33,104 nucleotides of DNA from a virus. Each line of letters opens with the position of its first letter. Within the stretch, counting starts at the first letter, position 1. Location of the stretch: IMG/VR virus record IMGVR_UViG_3300036785_000691, positions 1-33,104 of that record. One strand, 5' to 3'. Of this stretch, positions 30,327 through 33,104 are shown in pieces. The notes below the pieces were generated by a model, which saw nothing but the letters and a program-made list of their open reading frames with translations, searched no databases and was not told where the DNA came from. Both the position numbers and the translations under genes were made by a program.

Positions 30327-30331
30327 GGCCA

Positions 30332-30574
30332 ATGGACCAGATAAACGAGTACGTCCTCACCGACGATGAAAGGGGCATGCTTCAGCCGCTGATGGATGCG
30401 GAGAAGCAAATCCAGAACGAGGCCCAGGTCTTGCTCCGCTCCATCATCCGTCTCCGCAAGTTAGAGGGCGACTGGCGCTTTCAAGACGGCAAACTGATCA
30501 AAGTGAATACGAACGGAAGCACGGGCAACGGAGCTGCGCACCATCCAGACGAGGTACTAAGCAATGCCTCTTAG
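30332..30574 (+). CDS. Hypothetical protein, 80 aa
   Basis: [20 protein letters not shown] then a helix ([20 protein letters not shown]) and a short strand pair ([14 protein letters not shown]), with a Gly/Asn-rich tail. Its place between two fibre genes suggests a fibre chaperone or attachment factor, an inference from position only. It overlaps the next gene by 11 nt. Confidence 0.65.
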   Translation: MDQINEYVLTDDERGMLQPLMDAEKQIQNEAQVLLRSIIRLRKLEGDWRFQDGKLIKVNTNGSTGNGAAHHPDEVLSNAS

Positions 30575-32879
30575 CCCGGTCTTTGTGATGCAGTCGACCC
30601 CGGGACCAGCGGGTCCCCCCGGACCTGTGGGGCCTGGCGGGCCTACGGGTCCCACAGGCCCCCAAGGGACGCCGGGCCTCACCGGTCCCCCGGGACCGAC
30701 CGGGCCGCAGGGACCGACGGGCGCCACCGGCTCGCAAGGACCGATCGGCAACACGGGTCCCACCGGCCCCACGGGTTCGACCGGGCCGCAGGGTCCCCCT
30801 GGCGTGGGCTTTGTCCCAAGGGGTGCGTGGGTAGCGGGAACCACCTACGCGCAAGGCGACCAGGTAAGCTACGGCAACACGCTCTATATCTCGCTCTCGA
30901 GCGGGAACACTGGCAACAACCCCTCGACATCCCCGACCTTCTGGGAGCCCGTCGCGGGCATGGTGGACCCGACCACCACGCTCGGCGATTTGATCGTCCG
31001 CGGCGCGAGCTCCTCGCAACGTCTCGCGGTGGGAACCAACGGCCAGGTCCTGACGGCCGACAGCACACAGACATTGGGCGTACGTTGGGCACCGGCGGCC
31101 ACAGGTCAGACACCTTGGACGCAGGACATCAGTGGTGCGGGATACCGGCTGCTGAACACAGGCAACGTGGGCATCGGGAATTCTTTGGTGACGATGCCGG
31201 ATGCGGATACCACCGATATCCGGCTGATCATGGGGTCGGTGGCCGCCGCCGGGGGACCGCTCTCCCAACTTACTTTGGCTGCGAACGCAAGCTCGGCCAA
31301 TGCCGGTCTTGGAGTAATCAGCTATGCCAACTACAATCTGGCGACTAGCGACAAGCGTATTGCAGCGATCAACGGCAGTACGGATCCAGCGGGAATAAAC
31401 TCTGGGATGCTTGATTTCCTTACCTGGAATGCAGGCACCCCAGCCGCACGAATGCGCATCACAGCAGCGGGTAATGTAGGTATCGGAAATATAAGCCCAG
31501 CCTATCCATTGACAGTCGTAGGTACGACTTATGTTGACTCTTTAGCAGTCAGCCAAGCTCCAAACGCCAACGCAGCCGCTAGTGGTTACGTCGTGCAGGT
31601 GAATCAATACGACTCTATTCTTGCCGGAGGCATTGGCGACAACCTCGGATATTATCCCGTGGCCGGGACAGGCAATTGGCGCTACCCCCATAATTCAAGC
31701 CAGATGTCCTGGATATTTACTACATCGGCGAGCAATCTTACTCTTTATACGGCCCCTGTAAACTCTGGTGCGGCGGATGCAGTTGCTTCGCCCGTAACCT
31801 CAATGGCATGGTTGCCAAATGGCAATGTCGGTATCGGGACGGCAAGCCCAGCGGTAGCGTTGCAAGTGGCTGCGGACGCTTATCGACAGCTATATCTGAC
31901 AGGTGCCAGCGCCCCAACGACTAGCCAAATGCGCCTTGGTTTCGACACCAGCAACAATACCGGGGTTGTGGAGGTGTTATCGAGCAGGTCTTTACTGCTT
32001 AACCCCGCTGGTGGCAACGTGGGCATCGGGACGACGAGCCCGTTCAATTTATTTACGGTTGCTGGCGTTTCACACGCGGCTTCTGATGCAAATAGTGGTT
32101 CTGGATCATTGTGTATCTCAAGTCAAACTGGAGCGAGTACAGATGACAATCTTTTGATGGGAGTGCACACCGGCGACTATTCGTGGATTCAAGCAGTTAA
32201 AGCCGGGACTGTCACGCGCAGTCTGGCACTCAATCCTCTGGGCGGCAATATCGGCATCGGGATGACGACCCCGCAAGCTCCGTTTACCGTATATGGACCA
32301 TCCAATAATCCATCGTTGACCGCAGATACCGAGGCCGTGTACTTCGGTTTCGCGAGTATTGTTGGATTGGGTTTCGGGTCGGCTACTGGAACGCCATCTT
32401 ATGCCGTGTGGATGCAGACGAAGCGAAAGGACAACAGCAACCAATCTGATCAATTGGCAATTAATCCGTTGGGCGGTAATGTCGGTATCAGGACGTTAAC
32501 CCCCGCTTATGCCCTCGATGTCGCTGGCGATTGCAATCTCTCTGCGGGCAGCGTGTACCGCGTCAACGGTACGCCCATCGCGACGGGCGGCGGCGGCATC
32601 ACCGTCCAAAGCAACGCCACCGGATCCCGCGCATTCAACACGGTCTATCAGAACACCACGGGCAAGCCAATGTTTATCGCGATCACGGTGACAGGTTCTG
32701 GCGGGACCGGGATGAGTTGTTTTACGGATTCGACCACAAATCCCACGCAGGGGGTTGCGGCTGCAAGTAACATTAACGCTACCGGTGCCAATGTCTTCTG
32801 TAGCTTCTGGGTGCTCCCAAACAACTACTACAAAGTCACCGGCTCAAGCTCACTTAATTTCTGGATTGAATGGTGGTAA
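30564..32879 (+). CDS. Collagen-like receptor-binding tail fibre, 771 aa
   Basis: The N-terminus carries 23 Gly-X-Y triplets without interruption (14-82), a collagen-like triple-helix stalk. Next is [28 protein letters not shown] (about 87-115), resembling the carbohydrate-binding module of chitinase type (CBM5/12). Six copies of a GN-[VI]-GI-[GR]-x-x-[ST]-P-type turn follow (about 210-660), typical of trimeric fibre shafts. The last 95 residues ([20 protein letters not shown] onward to NFWIEWW) look like a beta-sandwich tip. It is the likely receptor-binding protein. DNA from about 31300 to 32560 is visibly richer in A/T than the rest. Confidence 0.8.
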   Translation: MPLSPVFVMQSTPGPAGPPGPVGPGGPTGPTGPQGTPGLTGPPGPTGPQGPTGATGSQGPIGNTGPTGPTGSTGPQGPPGVGFVPRGAWVAGTTYAQGDQVSYGNTLYISLSSGNTGNNPSTSPTFWEPVAGMVDPTTTLGDLIVRGASSSQRLAVGTNGQVLTADSTQTLGVRWAPAATGQTPWTQDISGAGYRLLNTGNVGIGNSLVTMPDADTTDIRLIMGSVAAAGGPLSQLTLAANASSANAGLGVISYANYNLATSDKRIAAINGSTDPAGINSGMLDFLTWNAGTPAARMRITAAGNVGIGNISPAYPLTVVGTTYVDSLAVSQAPNANAAASGYVVQVNQYDSILAGGIGDNLGYYPVAGTGNWRYPHNSSQMSWIFTTSASNLTLYTAPVNSGAADAVASPVTSMAWLPNGNVGIGTASPAVALQVAADAYRQLYLTGASAPTTSQMRLGFDTSNNTGVVEVLSSRSLLLNPAGGNVGIGTTSPFNLFTVAGVSHAASDANSGSGSLCISSQTGASTDDNLLMGVHTGDYSWIQAVKAGTVTRSLALNPLGGNIGIGMTTPQAPFTVYGPSNNPSLTADTEAVYFGFASIVGLGFGSATGTPSYAVWMQTKRKDNSNQSDQLAINPLGGNVGIRTLTPAYALDVAGDCNLSAGSVYRVNGTPIATGGGGITVQSNATGSRAFNTVYQNTTGKPMFIAITVTGSGGTGMSCFTDSTTNPTQGVAAASNINATGANVFCSFWVLPNNYYKVTGSSSLNFWIEWW
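30603..30809 (+). repeat. Collagen-like Gly-X-Y coding repeat
   Basis: Twenty-three consecutive triplets of the form GPx, GxT or GxP lie in the first part of the fibre gene. X and Y are mainly Pro and Thr, which in bacterial and phage collagens allows a stable triple helix without hydroxyproline. Confidence 0.9.
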
Positions 32880-32888
32880 AGGAGCCTT

Positions 32889-33104
32889 ATGACTTACGAA
32901 GAATCAGCAGCACTCATGCAGGACTTCAATTTTCGCGGGCGCATCAAGGTTTCCGCGCTCAAATACGCGGATTCCATCAGCAACGAGCCCAACACCACGC
33001 CTGCGCATGTCACCCGGCAGCGCTGGGCCATCAACACGATGCAGCAACCGGATGTCGTCGCGCAACAGCTCCAGCCGCCGACGGTGATGGACGCCGCAGT
33101 CCAG
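32889..33104 (+). CDS. Conserved phage protein, cut by the right edge, 72 aa present
   Basis: AAAGGAG lies 6 nt before ATG 32889. MTYEESAALMQDFNFRGRIK, then VSALKYADSISNEPNTTPAH and QRWAINTMQQPDVVAQQLQP follow, all helical. The pattern MTYEESAxLMxDxxFRGRIK...KYADSIxNE...RxRWAxxxMQQPD is, from memory, a small conserved protein behind tail fibre genes in many phages. The frame is open to the last base; joined to the left edge it would end after 14 more residues, giving 86 aa. Confidence 0.75.
   Translation, partial: MTYEESAALMQDFNFRGRIKVSALKYADSISNEPNTTPAHVTRQRWAINTMQQPDVVAQQLQPPTVMDAAVQ

Noticed and set aside
30498-31268. Gly/Pro-rich open frames on the minus strand opposite the collagen stretch
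   Set aside because: The reverse complement of collagen codons also reads as Gly/Pro triplets, so the apparent collagen on this strand is an artefact.

Overview
The window reads as a tailed-phage genome of about 60% or higher GC, with dense, mostly overlapping genes and no recognisable host gene, rRNA, tRNA or CRISPR. Order and content (small terminase, large terminase, portal, scaffold-like protein, major capsid, a run of adaptor-like proteins, a large tail nozzle-like protein, collagen-like fibres, no tape measure seen) suggest a short-tailed (podovirus-like) phage. Several small genes belong to types common in phages and prophages of soil and rhizosphere bacteria (my recollection of the families), so a high-GC soil bacterium is a reasonable but unproven host guess. 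The coding frame still open at the right edge continues in frame into the 45-nt gene end at the left edge. The window may therefore be a whole circularly permuted genome of about 33.1 kb cut inside one gene.

Layout. (1) 1-2181, plus strand: small overlapping genes of unknown role (one single-pass membrane protein, one beta-rich protein) that would follow the tail-fibre genes if the ends join. (2) 2183-6073, minus strand: a probable early/accessory operon with a replication-initiator-like protein (3903-5078), a conserved phage protein (3315-3743), an HNH nuclease-type protein (3026-3337) and three small Cys-pair proteins. (3) 6074-6786: about 700 nt with little or no coding, holding a 15-bp-stem hairpin, a possible minus-strand promoter and a terminator-like hairpin. 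(4) 6787-7419, minus: a DNA-binding protein with two helix-turn-helix domains, divergent from (5) 7715-9432, plus: small conserved genes, a two-TM Thivi_2564-type membrane protein and a serine recombinase.

(6) 9568-20155: packaging and head module, with TerS, a minus-strand insert gene, TerL, a proline/glycine repeat protein, portal, small accessory genes, a second minus-strand gene, a scaffold-like protein, a structured leader, a decoration-like protein and the major capsid protein, closed by a strong intrinsic terminator at 20183-20223. (7) 20251-33104: tail module, with two tandem paralogues, three adaptor-like paralogues, the large nozzle-like protein, two small genes repeating its C-terminal beta domain (the second with 14-residue repeats), two large collagen-like fibre proteins and the open-ended last gene.

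No polymerase, helicase, endolysin or tyrosine integrase was recognised. The serine recombinase and the two-HTH protein are the only hints of a temperate or switching lifestyle.
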